A stretch of DNA of 64,000 nucleotides from Plectrocnemia conspersa (Eukaryota > Arthropoda > Insecta > Trichoptera > Polycentropodidae). Each line of letters opens with the position of its first letter. The stretch's first letter is position 1. This document shows, in pieces, positions 23,226 through 33,795 of the stretch. The stretch is taken from contig VTFK01000072.1 of the NCBI GenBank assembly GCA_009617715.1, positions 930,001 to 994,000 of the forward strand, given 5' to 3'. The translations under genes and the position numbers were made by a program. The notes beneath the pieces are model-generated. The model worked only from the letters and a program-made list of their open reading frames with translations, had not been told where the DNA came from and searched no databases.

Positions 23226-24100
23226 TATTATTTTTATTTGAAATTATTTATTTAGATAAAATATTAGTGTTTATATTTAGATCGTCATTCTAGCACTGCA
23301 CAACCGGACAGTAATCCCGAGTAATAATATTATTGCTCAGAGTATTTCAAGATTAAAAGTAAATACATTTACTCTGGATGCGTTGATTTTGTAAAGCATG
23401 ACAACCAATGAGTTGCTAGATTCCAATATTTTGAATATTTGGGGTACACCATATTATTTTATTTTTTCGTAATAAAAATTTGACCAATATATACAGGTTT
23501 CCACAATGCGTCATAATGTCAACTGATAAAACTTTTAGTTTTAAATAAATAAAATAAGATTTTGATTAAGCAGATATGGTTTTTACTATGGAATTTTTTA
23601 TTTGTAAAAACTCTTGTTTCTTATTTATTATTTATTTATTTATTTTATTAAGTTATTTATGTCCATTTAAATTTGTAAACGTAATATGGAGTTAAGTATG
23701 GATTTTAAACGCAAGAGAACAGATAAACAGCTATAATAAAAATAATAATTACTATCAGCACTGGGAATATTATTATTTTGATATTTATTTTATTAGAAAC
23801 GGTTCTTAGAATTAATATTCATAAAGTTAATTTTACAAATGAATGTCGCTTTCTTATCATTTAACATCCTGACACTAATTTGACACATATTGCCTGCTTT
23901 TAATTTCGTTTCACTGTTAAATCAAAATGCGCAGTGTTGATGGTATTTGTAAAATAACTTATTAGTAAATGGTATAATAAATTAGTAAGTGGGATAATAA
24001 ATGGTTTTCCAAAAAAATTAAGAAAAAAATCCTTTGAATTTTCAAGCAATTATTTATTTAAAAAAAAATTATTTAAATACCCATTAGTCGTTAAAACGAA
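23226..24100. other. A+T-rich spacer
   Basis: No gene recognised. Confidence 0.45.
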
Positions 24101-25010
24101 AAGCAACATCAGATTAGCGCTTACAAACACCATTATATCTTGATGGATTCCAAATTTCTCTCAGCCGTGGCAATTCAGCTTAATTTTTAGGATAACTAGC
24201 GTCTCTTAGCATTCGCTAACGCGAATGTACATTTTTATAAATTCCCTTTTATCCCGGCTTTTTTTCAGCCAGGATTTTTAATGACGTTATAAACACGTTT
24301 CAAGGATCCTTTTATAAGGGTACGTTCCGTTGAAAGGCTCTCAATATTGTCCTTACGAAAACACTTTGTAGCGCTAAGTAGCTCGTAATGTAAAAGTTTG
24401 AGAGGTTTTTAAAACGCCACCTACACCTACCCATCTACATACCTATCCCAAGAAAAAATTCCTCTTGTCGATGTAAGAGATAGAAACGCGTATATTTCCT
24501 TTGTATATAAATAATATGTATGTGGAGCGAATTTTGTTTTTTGATGTGCTTTTGACCTGATTTCTCGACCGAAAATAGCAGTAGTAGCTAGCGAACGACC
24601 TTTATAATTTTTCCAGCTTTTCGTACTATATACAAAATAAGAGCAAAGCGAGAAGAATACATTACAGCAACGCTGGTTTCGCTTCTATTCATCCGCTGAA
24701 TGCACTTGATGTTGCATCGTGTACAAAGCACTGGCAAAGTAGTTGCACCATGACTGCATTTAACTGTCATTTTTCTGTTATCCTTTTTATCCGTGCGGCT
24801 TGAATGAAAGCCTTTTAAGTTTTCACCCGGTTATGAGAAATGTCTAAAAACGGCAAAAACAACATCTTTACATTTCCCCCAAGGCGCTGAGGAGAGCCAA
24901 GCTACCCTCATTGAAATACGAGATACTTATTCACCCTTTTTGAAAGTCTACATGAGGCATTTCGGTCAGAGTAACCCTTTTAACTTGTGATCAATGGATA
25001 CCGCCGTGAA
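24101..25010. promoter_or_regulatory. Broad island, candidate regulatory region
   Basis: Mixed sequence with CpGs in patches (gccgtggcaattcagc, aacgcgaatgtac, cgctaagtagctcg, tccgtgcggcttg). The 60-codon minus-strand frame at 24588-24770 has no known domain. No splice structure is clear. Confidence 0.3.
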
Positions 25011-25800
25011 TTACTATGTGCGAATGTATGAATATTTCAAAATATACTTCGTGCTACATTCATTAAAAAATGATATATAGAAAACATACAACTTTTCTAT
25101 GAAATGGTTTAAATATAATCTAAGCATAATGATTATTATGGTATATCTACCTCTAAGCTTAGCGATGATTATCCAATCAAAGACAAACAATATTGTGAAC
25201 AAGTTTTTCGCTTTCAAGATAATATAAATTGATTTACATGTAAAATTTTACATAGATTTTCCCTATTACCATCTCATGTAATAATTAATAAAATTATTAC
25301 ATGAGATGGTAATGGGGAACATAAAAGAATAGCAATTATGATTTGTTAGTAAAAATAGTGAAATTTACCATTTAAAAATATTTATAAAAAAACAATTTCT
25401 TAATTTTTTACTTATTCTACAATCATATTAATTTTATAAAAAAAATTAATCGTAAACTTAAAAAGAAAATGAATTAAACGTAATACATTTTATAACTTAT
25501 GCGTATTGCTTTATAAAATTTAATTTTAAGTAACTTTTAAGTATTATTTAGTACAATTAAATTTTAGATTTTTTTTCCGTGATGTATTGAATAGAAATTA
25601 GTAATAAAATTTTACAATTAGTGCCTATTCTGAAATTTGTAAATCAAACTTTGCTATATTACAATGAAGTATAATTTATTTATAAATAATTTTAATGATA
25701 AAAAAATCACTGTAAAGAATGCATATACCATTTTTACAAAGCCACAATATCCTAATACCACACAAAGTTATCGACGTTTACAAAGACATTTTTTGTCTAG
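25011..25800. other. A+T-rich stretch containing a strong hairpin
   Basis: Apart from the hairpin at 25257-25321, no gene or repeat is recognised. Confidence 0.45.
25257..25321. repeat. Near-perfect inverted repeat, ~26-bp arms, 5-nt loop
   Basis: Left arm 25261-25286 (ccctattaccatctcatgta and six more bases) is the reverse complement of 25292-25317 with a single mismatch. The loop is 5 nt (aataa), and pairing extends a few bases beyond each end. The near identity suggests a young or constrained structure in otherwise degenerate A/T-rich DNA. No transposase or known RNA family is attached. Confidence 0.65.
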
Positions 25801-26180
25801 GTTTTAAAATTTGATATTCAACAATCACACAACCAGTTCAAAGAGTGTCCCTGCGTAATTCAATAACTAGTCCTTTTTTGTCAACCCACCATAAAAAATC
25901 AAAGACATTCTAATTCAAGTGGTTCCAGTTGGCCTGGCATTATCGTTGCGCACTATTGGTAAAAAGACCGTAGCTATACAAAAAACGATTAAATATCACT
26001 CTTTTTGTACTTTTTGACGAGCTTTGGGTGGTGCGACCTATCACTAATTGCTTTAAGGGCAGGGCTTCGTTAACCAATATTCGATGCAAAGGGCGGGATT
26101 TGTTGGAGAAACGCTCGTTGTGCAACGTCGGTAATTGATACTTTACCGGCAGGAGCCATTATTGAAACCACAAAAAGCAA
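25801..26180. promoter_or_regulatory. Island, candidate conserved non-coding element
   Basis: CpG-bearing mixed sequence from about 25900 to 26190. It contains gggcagggcttcg, gatgcaaagggcggg and gatactttaccggcagg. The last resembles the tip of the 11.5-kb piggyBac-like element (tactttaccgaccggcag), but no TTAA and no partner end are seen. The 61-codon minus frame (25940-26125) has no known domain. Confidence 0.25.
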
Positions 26181-26505
26181 GATCACTAAAAACGACGATA
26201 GGATGCTTCAAAATATTTGTGAGATACAAATATAATATAGTAAAAGGTATAAAACAATTTTTTTATCAAACGCAAACTAATGTACTTTAATAAATATTTA
26301 AAAGTATTATATTATTGTAACAATATTAGTATATCACACATTATATAAGTATGACTAATGCAAATTTATAATTTAAACCATTATTGTATTTTTTTTAATT
26401 TTCTGCTTAAAATTTAACCTACACACAATATAATACGAAATAACAATCAAATAATCAAAAACTTGTGGATTCTATAATTTTCTATTAGGCATTAATTTTA
26501 TGCTA
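26181..26505. other. A+T-rich spacer
   Basis: Nothing recognised. Confidence 0.45.
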
Positions 26506-26780
26506 ATATCCAAAACGCCATACGTCATCACGATAATAACAGCTTAACGACCGAGGACTCGTATATGAGTCTTGAAAAAACATCGTTTAGTGGACGTTAA
26601 CTCGGGCATGAGTTCTGCGTCATGCGTTTTCTTTTAATAAAAAAATACTGTGAAACTATCAAGATATCTATATGATAATCAGAGATGGTAGTATACTGTT
26701 TCTACATACTATCAATTGAAATAAGAGTCTTCTTATCTCATTGCAACGCAAAGCAATGAGACGTTGCCTTTTTGGGGCCC
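26506..26780. promoter_or_regulatory. Small island with dyads
   Basis: Contains gactcgtatatgagtc (a dyad with an AP-1-like TGAGTC half) near 26557. It also contains a 9-bp hairpin tctcattgc/gcaatgaga at 26736-26761, whose left arm can pair alternatively as gcaacg/cgttgc with 26762-26767. Confidence 0.3.
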
Positions 26781-27340
26781 ACGAATTTTTTTTATGAAAT
26801 ATATGTACCATAATTATTTATTTTATTTAAAAATTATATTTTATGTTACATTTCTTGAATATAAATATATTTCAAGAGCAAATTTTAGGGTTTGGCTTTG
26901 TAAACATAAAACTAATCTAATCAAAAGAAATCGAAACATCCCGGTTGATAGTACATCAATTAACAAAGTTTTTCAACCTATAATTATAGTATGTTATTGC
27001 AAAATCGTTACGGTATATGTAGATAAATTATATAACACAGTAATCAAAGAGCTTTCAAAAAATATCATCCAATAACATTTTTACTGGGCGTTTGTTATTT
27101 TGTATTAAGAAAAATAATTTAAAATCGAAAAATATTATTGCGCTTTAAAGAAACTCTGAGGAATAAAATCATGAAAGAATAAATATGTATTTTTCATTCC
27201 TAATATTTTGTGTAAATTGAAAATGGTTGCACTGGTTACAAACCAGTTATTTATAATTTAATAATATGCATGTTTAAATGCCTTTATACATTTTTGTATA
27301 AACGATTCATAAAAAATATCCGTTTATAATAAAATATAAT
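26781..27340. other. A+T-rich spacer with a 103-codon open frame
   Basis: The frame at 26764-27075 is rich in Phe, Tyr, Ile and Lys, has no domain I know, and is probably chance. A small dyad ctggttacaaaccag lies near 27232. Confidence 0.35.
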
Positions 27341-27479
27341 TTGCACTCACCAAATTTTTCGCCGTCCTTTTTCTGCTTACAACTGCCACGGACACATTTA
27401 TTTTCACCATTACACTTTTTAACCACACTAAATCACTATTTATATTTATTTTTATTTGTTACACTTTTTTTTTATATAC

Positions 27480-28125
27480 ACTATTCACTTTTTTTGATAC
27501 GTATAAAAACACTCAATATGAAGAGGAATTTCACAACTTCTGCACATGTATGCTGTATCTTTCCTTATTCCATGTGCAGAACAAACACGACATTTTATTC
27601 TCACATATATCTCTACATTTTTTTTTTTTTATTGGCTGATGGTTTTTCGGCTTATCCGAAAGCCTTTCTGGTGGATCGATAGCACGGGCACGGCAGGATA
27701 TGGCAGTAACTGGTGAAATGTCTACAGAATCGATATGTTCCATTGAATTCTGCATCCATCCTCAAGAAAAATAATTTAATTTTACCGTTACGAGTCAAAT
27801 TTTGATAGACACTGAACAAATAAAATAATGCGCATTGAAATAAATGAAAAAAACAAAAGATTTTTTTTTATTGTATTTTTTTTTTGAAATATTTTATATA
27901 TTTATTACAGTCCATTATACATTGAGGCATATATAGTGTAAGGCCGGTCGTTCTGGTTTTTGGACCATCTTTCTGGTATGAAAAGTATATAGCATTCTTT
28001 TCTTATTTGTTTTGCAAATTTGAATAGGCGTATTACCTTTTTTGCCATGTTTCTTCATTTTAATTTTTTGAGATTCTGGCAGATCCCTATTTTTTCGGAT
28101 TGTTCCACAAATTTCTGTTTTTTAT
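27480..28125 (-). pseudogene. piggyBac-type transposase remnant with cysteine-rich C-terminus
   Basis: On the minus strand, EICGTIRKNRDLPES at about 28122-28080 matches the conserved CGTIRKNR block. It is followed by a Lys-rich stretch with no stops to about 27920. After an interval comes ERLSDKPKNHQP, then KKKCRDICENKMSCLFC (about 27660-27580). After a frameshift near 27555, YMCRSCEIPLHIECF follows (about 27545-27500). The spaced Cys/His residues are the C-terminal cysteine-rich, zinc-binding domain that contacts transposon ends in piggyBac transposases. The frameshift, interruptions and lack of an N-terminus make it a pseudogene. Confidence 0.75.
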
Positions 28126-28409
28126 ATTATATTCAGAGTTTTTATCATGGGCAATAATCTAAGTACCATGTGACAGTGAAGAGTAATGATATAAAATTAA
28201 ATGTCATAATTATTTTAACCTAATAAAACATACTAAACAAACATTAAATAAATCAAAGCAATAAAAATATGAGATTCTTTCTATAATTTTATATAAACGC
28301 AATATAAAATAATCATAAATAAATAAAATATTAAAAAATACGTAAAATTAAATCACTTCCAGGAGTAACCACATATGTGTAGAAATTAACTCACTACTCA
28401 AAGGGTTAA
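27480..28409 (-). mobile_element. Second piggyBac-like remnant, one end preserved
   Basis: The right boundary is a recognisable piggyBac tip: read inward on the minus strand, TTAA (28406-28409) is followed by CCCTTTGAGTAGTGAG, the CCCTTTG start seen in many piggyBac elements. The interior encodes a transposase remnant on the minus strand (27480-28125). The transposase N-terminal half is missing between tip and coding part, so the element is internally deleted. No matching CCCTTTG end was found on the left, down to 26.9 kb. The terminal sequence differs from the 11.5-kb element, so the two belong to different subfamilies. Confidence 0.65.
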
Positions 28410-28661
28410 CTACAACCATGTTCGAACAGAAATTAAATTTATCTGATTTGAATGGTATTAACCACCTATAATATTTTACATAACTTTTTTTTTTATATAA
28501 TATTTAATTAATGAAAAAATTTTATGTTAACTAATAAGTTACTTTAATTCATTCGTTAAAGTAATTTGTAAATATCAAATATCAAATTTAATTAAACCAG
28601 AAAAAAGTACCTCTTGAATGCTTTAAAGTTTAGTATTACTTAAAATTGTTAAATTATATAA

Positions 28662-28693
<32 letters not shown>

Positions 28694-28735
28694 CTTATAG
28701 ATTGTATTAAATTCGAGGATTAATTAAAAAGAGCT
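28410..28735. other. A+T-rich spacer with a TA microsatellite
   Basis: Contains a (TA)n run at about 28666-28693. Nothing else is seen. Confidence 0.6.
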
Positions 28736-29760
28736 TTTAGATCCGTTCATTGTCAAGGCCGACGACGATTGTTCATAAAATCCCTCGTCTGTTTAAAAAC
28801 CGTTCAAATTAATCCCGAATTCGTCATAGACCGTTGATCGTCTCCCTTAATGAATCCAATAAAGCCACCCACGCCCTTCGCAGATCCTCCAGGACCAATT
28901 TGCTTACGTACTGCGCTTATTAGATATACGCCAGCCCGAGGGGCAATTCTTCAAGGGACTCCATTATCAAAAGAAAACTCGAGCGAACGCTTTACAATGG
29001 GATTTAAAAAACCTATGAAATTCAATAATACGCGTAATTGGATTGTTAAAATAGTATTATGATTTTTGAACTTTTTCCGGTGACTCATTAGCCTCAAGCC
29101 ATTTGATTCGTGAGGGGTTTTGCGACTGAACAATTCTCGGTAGGAGGCATATTCGTAAGGTTTCAGAGTGACTAACCGTAGTTTAGCTTACGAAACGCAA
29201 AATTAATCCCATTACGTGCTTTTCAGGGCGGAAATTTTATATTTTGTGTGCTTCGAAACGAAAGTCGGGCTTTAGAGGTCGCCGACGCGTCTAACGGTTT
29301 AATTATGTAATTGTATTGTAGGCAAAATTTAAATTGGATTTCGGTGGCCGTTAACGGGTTAACTCGGTTTGTTATAAGCAAACGCCACGTCAACGGGGGA
29401 GGGCAGTAGTTGAGTTTAGAGTTTGACAGATTAATTAATTTCTTTATCAAACTGTTTAGAGCAGGCTGCGAACAAAACCAGGTAAACAAATTATCGGCAT
29501 ATTTAATTTTCGACACGGCTCTGGCTACACTTTTAATCTGGGTTGAGTTTTTAATTAGCGCCCGTCTCGGAGGTGGAAGTTGTTGTTGTTGTACGTTTTG
29601 ATGAAAAAAACGCTAAAATCCAATCAAATTTCGCCAAACAACAATGTCGCAGTTGACACTACGTCAAATTTTAAACGCGTTTCATTAGCTGAAAGAAAAT
29701 TGCGAAAATTTAACCCTCTCGAGAACATTTCACTCAGAGCCGTTAACAATGTAAGTTTAA
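28736..29760. promoter_or_regulatory. Kilobase-scale CpG-rich island, candidate regulatory region
   Basis: The longest island in the window. It carries ccaataaagcc, tctaacggtttaattatg, gattaattaattt and ttaattagcgcccg homeodomain-like words, plus many CpGs. Several 60- to 97-codon frames on both strands (28850-29062, 28951-29133, 29223-29516, 29410-29601) have no known domains. The last 150 bp hold an exon-like frame (29601-29750). Confidence 0.4.
29601..29750 (+). other. Exon-like open segment with a consensus splice donor
   Basis: From ATG at 29601 fifty codons stay open up to a donor, AAT|GTAAGTTT, at 29751. The predicted peptide is polar (MKKTLKSNQ start, then VSLAERKLRKFNPLENIS) with no domain I recognise. 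An upstream in-frame extension to 29580 exists. No second exon could be identified, and the first few codons (poly-Lys) are of simple composition. It could be a first coding exon, a non-coding exon or chance. Confidence 0.25.
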
Positions 29761-29805
29761 CGTTTATTTTTGAATTAATATGATTAAATTGTAAGCTGAT
29801 CAAAT

Positions 29806-29824
29806 TATATATATATATATATAT
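29806..29824. repeat. TA microsatellite
   Basis: Short uninterrupted (AT)n tract. Confidence 0.8.
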
Positions 29825-30059
29825 CTATAATTTTACCAGAATTTTAATAAATTAAATTATTTTTCTACAAATCTTTAAGCCGATAAAAAGTACTAATTAT
29901 AAAAATTAAATATCACTTAGTTTCTTAAAAATAAATTAAAACCAATAATAATAATATAATTTATTAATAATAAAAATTGGATAATAAATACGTATTTATT
30001 TATTGTACTTAAAGAGCTGACACGAAAAGCGAACGTTAAGATAACACAAATCACAATCG

Positions 30060-31130
30060 CAGTCTTTTGCCTAAATATTGCAAAAATTGTCATGCTCAAA
30101 CAAGCAGTAAAACCCACTGAAATGTTAACAACCTACAGACCAATTTTACTGGTACCAGTGTGTTCAAAGCAATTTGAAAAATTGCTCCTTAAAATAGCAA
30201 TTCCAGGAGAAAAAATAATTCCTAATCATAAATTTTGGCTTCGTTGGAATCAATCAAACAATAACAGGAAAGAAATAAAAGGCAATAGACTAAATGAAAA
30301 TCTGCCTTGGCATCTTTCTCGATGTTTCATAGGTATATGACAGAGTGTGAAACGATGGACTTATTCATAAATTAAAAAAATGTTACCAGCTAAACTCTCC
30401 ATGCTATGATAGTTTACCTCTTAAATATATATTTAAGAATTTTCTGAAAGCTAGATAATTTATGAAAATTAAGGCTATAGTCCCGCAGCGCAATGTATTA
30501 GTCCCTTTACTCTACCTTCTCTACACTAGTGACCTACAAGATGAAAAAAAGCATTACATCTACATTTGCAGATAATTACAATCTTAGCTGTTAGTGATAA
30601 TAGCATAGAAGCAAAAACCGAACTGAATAAGTCAATCTTCAAGATTTATAGATGGATCTCGAAGTGAAGAATTAAAGTAAGTCAGCTGATGTGAATTTTA
30701 CCAAACGATACGTAAACCATATGCTGGTGTACTTAAATTGGCAAATCATTTTCTTATAAGACATAATAATAATATTTATTTATATAGAATTAAATTCAGT
30801 AAACTGTATTGTTGCTAATGAGAAGAAACTCATCGCTTGTAATAAAAAATTCAGCTCTGACTGTATCGAACCGTCAAATCAAGAAATTATAAATAGGTTC
30901 TAAAATACTGTACTACGGTGTATTTATGTACGTACGAAAGGCTGATCTCCATCGGGACCTTAAAATGAATACAATATCAGAAGTCATTTAGAAATCTGCC
31001 TTACCACATCAACAAATGCTAAACGATAAAATCAATAAGGCCATTCATGATCAACTTGGAATTTCTAACCAGAAGACTGAAAAGAACCAAACTACAGGAA
31101 GTGATACAATCCTAATTATATTGAGCCAAA
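30060..31130 (+). pseudogene. Jockey-type LINE reverse transcriptase remnant (3' part of ORF2)
   Basis: Blocks of a non-LTR reverse transcriptase follow in order on the plus strand. YRPILLVPVCSKQFEKLLL (about 30130-30190) is the RT-1 region. Then come IIPNHKF, FLDVS with YDRV (about 30310-30350) and VPQRNVLVPLLYLLYTSDL (about 30480-30538). FADN at 30565-30576 is in place of the catalytic FADD, so the second Asp is lost. KWRIKV-like sequence follows near 30665. The C-terminal YVRKADLHRDLKM and SEVI lie at about 30928-30990. Stops and frame changes are frequent. Gene order and the LHRDL C-terminus point to the Jockey clade of insects. The endonuclease and ORF1 are absent, as in a 5'-truncated insertion. 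Confidence 0.85.
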
Positions 31131-31895
31131 TCACAAATAAAAAAGTCACGTACTTTTGCACAATTTACGTAAAATGTTTATAAAAGTTTGAAAAATATTT
31201 TTATTAGCTATGTAAGCTAGATTGCAATTTTTCATTAAACATATTTTAGATTAACGATATCATTATTAGATATCACTTAAATTAAAGATAAAAATTGTAT
31301 TTGTGGTATGCATATTATGGGCAAAGAAAGAAGTAAGAAAATATTTTATGGGTGCAGAACATTCGGGTAATGATCTATTAGGCCTCCCACAAAAGAATTG
31401 AGCTAAGCTATAAAAATATTAAACAGTTATTTTTTGTAAACAATAATAATAAACATACTAATCAACTGTCTTTGTAAGTAAACTAATAAAATCAACAGCT
31501 GCAAATGATGTTGATTTTTAATTAAATCAATGTACATATTGCTGCAAACTTGATTTTTTGTTATTAAAACGTTACCATTAACTGATAACTACAAAAAAGT
31601 TATATAAAATCGTAATCTTCTCTGTATATAACAATTTACTAGTTTTGTATTTAAACACATTAAAGCAGAATAATAACCGCAATTATAACTGTATAAATAC
31701 TGGCATAAGTATATAGTAAAATACTAAATAATTATTTTACGTGATAATTTGCGACTATTGTCGTGACTTGGGCATACTAAAACATGCATTAAAATATCAG
31801 CATAAATTTATAATGCACATATTTTTATATTAATTAGTTCTAATATAAATTGCAATTAATTAAAAAGGGTTAGATATTAGAAAATTATACAAATT
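31131..31895. other. A+T-rich spacer after the LINE remnant
   Basis: No clear poly-A tail or target-site duplication can be tied to the LINE. No gene recognised. Confidence 0.45.
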
Positions 31896-32300
31896 TTATT
31901 AAATGTGAAACTTCGATCTATACACTGCTCTCTCTTGCATATTCGACGCCATTTCATTGAAAATCAAGAGTGATAAAACGTTTTTCTTAGGGGCTTGCGC
32001 CCCGCACCGGCAATCAGAGGGGCGAAACAATTTTAATAAAATTAACCACGCCAAAATTATCGTTCCCTCGTTTGCTTTCCAGCGCAAGTCACCGGTGACG
32101 AACTATTGAAGGCGATGTTTGAACAGGGGGCGACGATAATCGGATCACCACCGTGGGGGAAATATGGAATTTTGCACAACGCTCTTAGGCCTAATTTATT
32201 ACCTTTTAATGTGTGAGAAAGTACACAGCAAAGAGTAGCACGCGACATGTAAAAGTAACCGTTATATCACCGCATGAACTGCGTTATCATATAAAAATTG
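31896..32300. promoter_or_regulatory. CpG-bearing island, candidate regulatory element
   Basis: Contains ttgcgccccgcaccggc, cgcaagtcaccggtgacg (with the dyad tcaccggtga) and a G+C-rich run gaacagggggcgacg. Its right edge carries the motif tgtgagaaagtacaca (32212-32227), repeated in the next island at 33290. Overlapping minus frames (31899-32087, 32057-32248) are not convincing. Confidence 0.35.
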
Positions 32301-33270
32301 TTGTGGATTAAGGCTACCATTACCAACTATGAACATAGAGTTTTATGTCATGAAGAGCAGTGCATATTAAAAATAAAATTAATAAATTTTAATACAATAT
32401 CCAGAGTATATTTCTAAGTCATATTACGTTGTGAAAGAGCATTGTTCATTGATCTCTGTGCATTCGTTAAACCAGATTTTTTTTACTATTTTTTAAATAA
32501 CAATTCTAGACATTTGTCATTGTTCATTAGGAATGTTAAACACTAATGTAAACAATTTTTTTCTTAAATATTTTCCTAAACAGAATCACGTTGGCGATAT
32601 ATTTTAGCAGCAGATTCTTTATTTTCTAAGCCGAAATAAACCGCACTTGCCGATAAATAATCTAAAAACAGCAATTAAACGGTGTATTGTTAATTAAAAA
32701 TAAATATATTTTATTTTGACTATCCTAATATTTCAGCTTTTAAAATATACCTTGAATAATAAATTCACTAAGTTTTAATCTATTAAATCTAAAGTTCTTC
32801 ATAAATATAGTATCTCTTGCATACGACTAATTATAATATAATCCAAATCCAATATTTAATTAATATTCATATCCAATGATTATATGCAAATACATTAAAA
32901 CATACACTAATTCTTTACGTCTATATGTTTATTTTGAATTGTTATGTAGATTTGCTTCGGTATGTTTATTACCTTTCAGCATTGTTTAAATTGTATTTTT
33001 AGAAAGCATTCTATTTTAAAATTTGTATTTTATATTGTTAGAAGAATAAATTTGGCATGGTATATTTTTTATAAAGAACGTGAGGTTTAACTTATTTGAT
33101 TCATATTTGTAATGTCTTTCTGAAAGAGAATTTGAATTCAAATAAAGTCTTGTTTTTTAAACAACAATAACACTAACAATTGTATATTTTTAATATGTTG
33201 CATTTCATAAAATTATATAGTTAATTTAAAATCACCCTATACATTATTGTGATTTAATAAAACGCACCTA
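32301..33270. other. A+T-rich spacer
   Basis: No feature recognised. Confidence 0.45.
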
Positions 33271-33795
33271 ATCAGTCTCCCCTTTTTAATGTGAGAAAGT
33301 ACACAATATACAGTAGTGGCACGTGACCCAAAATTTTTATAATATTTTCTATGGTTCGGTTTGTCACCGTGTGGTTTTAAAAAGCGGGTTTGATTAACGC
33401 CCGATACGGTATTTGCATAAAACTGCGTTCAAACCGCAATTGTGCGGTTTAAACTGTTGCAGTTAGCAAATACGAATTCACATAGTCTATGCACACAAAA
33501 AAATATATATAAAAAATACAATAAATAGTCGCGATATGCATTTGATGTATTCAAATCTGTTATTTATGTATTTTATGGTTTAACCGCATGCGTACGATTT
33601 TATTGTTTAAATTTAACGTTTGTTATTTAGTGGTAGGATTGTGCATGATAAATATAAGTCGGGGCGGTTACATTGTGCGGTATGATTTATGATCAGCGGC
33701 GGGTCAGTGTTTCTTAAATGTCGTAAATGGAGTTTAAGGTTGGTTAAACAGCGTCAGATTGATGACTTTGAGATCACGAGTCAATTAGTATGTGA
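33271..33795. promoter_or_regulatory. Island with a hairpin and a shared motif
   Basis: Begins with tgtgagaaagtacaca (33290-33305) followed by a gtggcacgtgac word, parallel to the arrangement at 32212. It contains the hairpin at 33421-33464. The frame 33689-33973 (94 codons, ATG start, MISGGSVF) begins inside and runs into A/T-rich DNA; no domain is seen and I do not call it a gene. Confidence 0.35.
33421..33464. repeat. Two-tier hairpin
   Basis: Inner stem aaaccgca (33431-33438) / tgcggttt (33443-33450) with loop attg. Outer stem aactgc (33421-33426) / gcagtt (33459-33464). The unpaired interior is 4 and 8 nt. Confidence 0.5.

Noticed and set aside
26130..26150. Third piggyBac end (gatactttaccggcagg)
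   Set aside because: No adjacent TTAA, no partner end and no transposase; similarity limited to about 15 bases.
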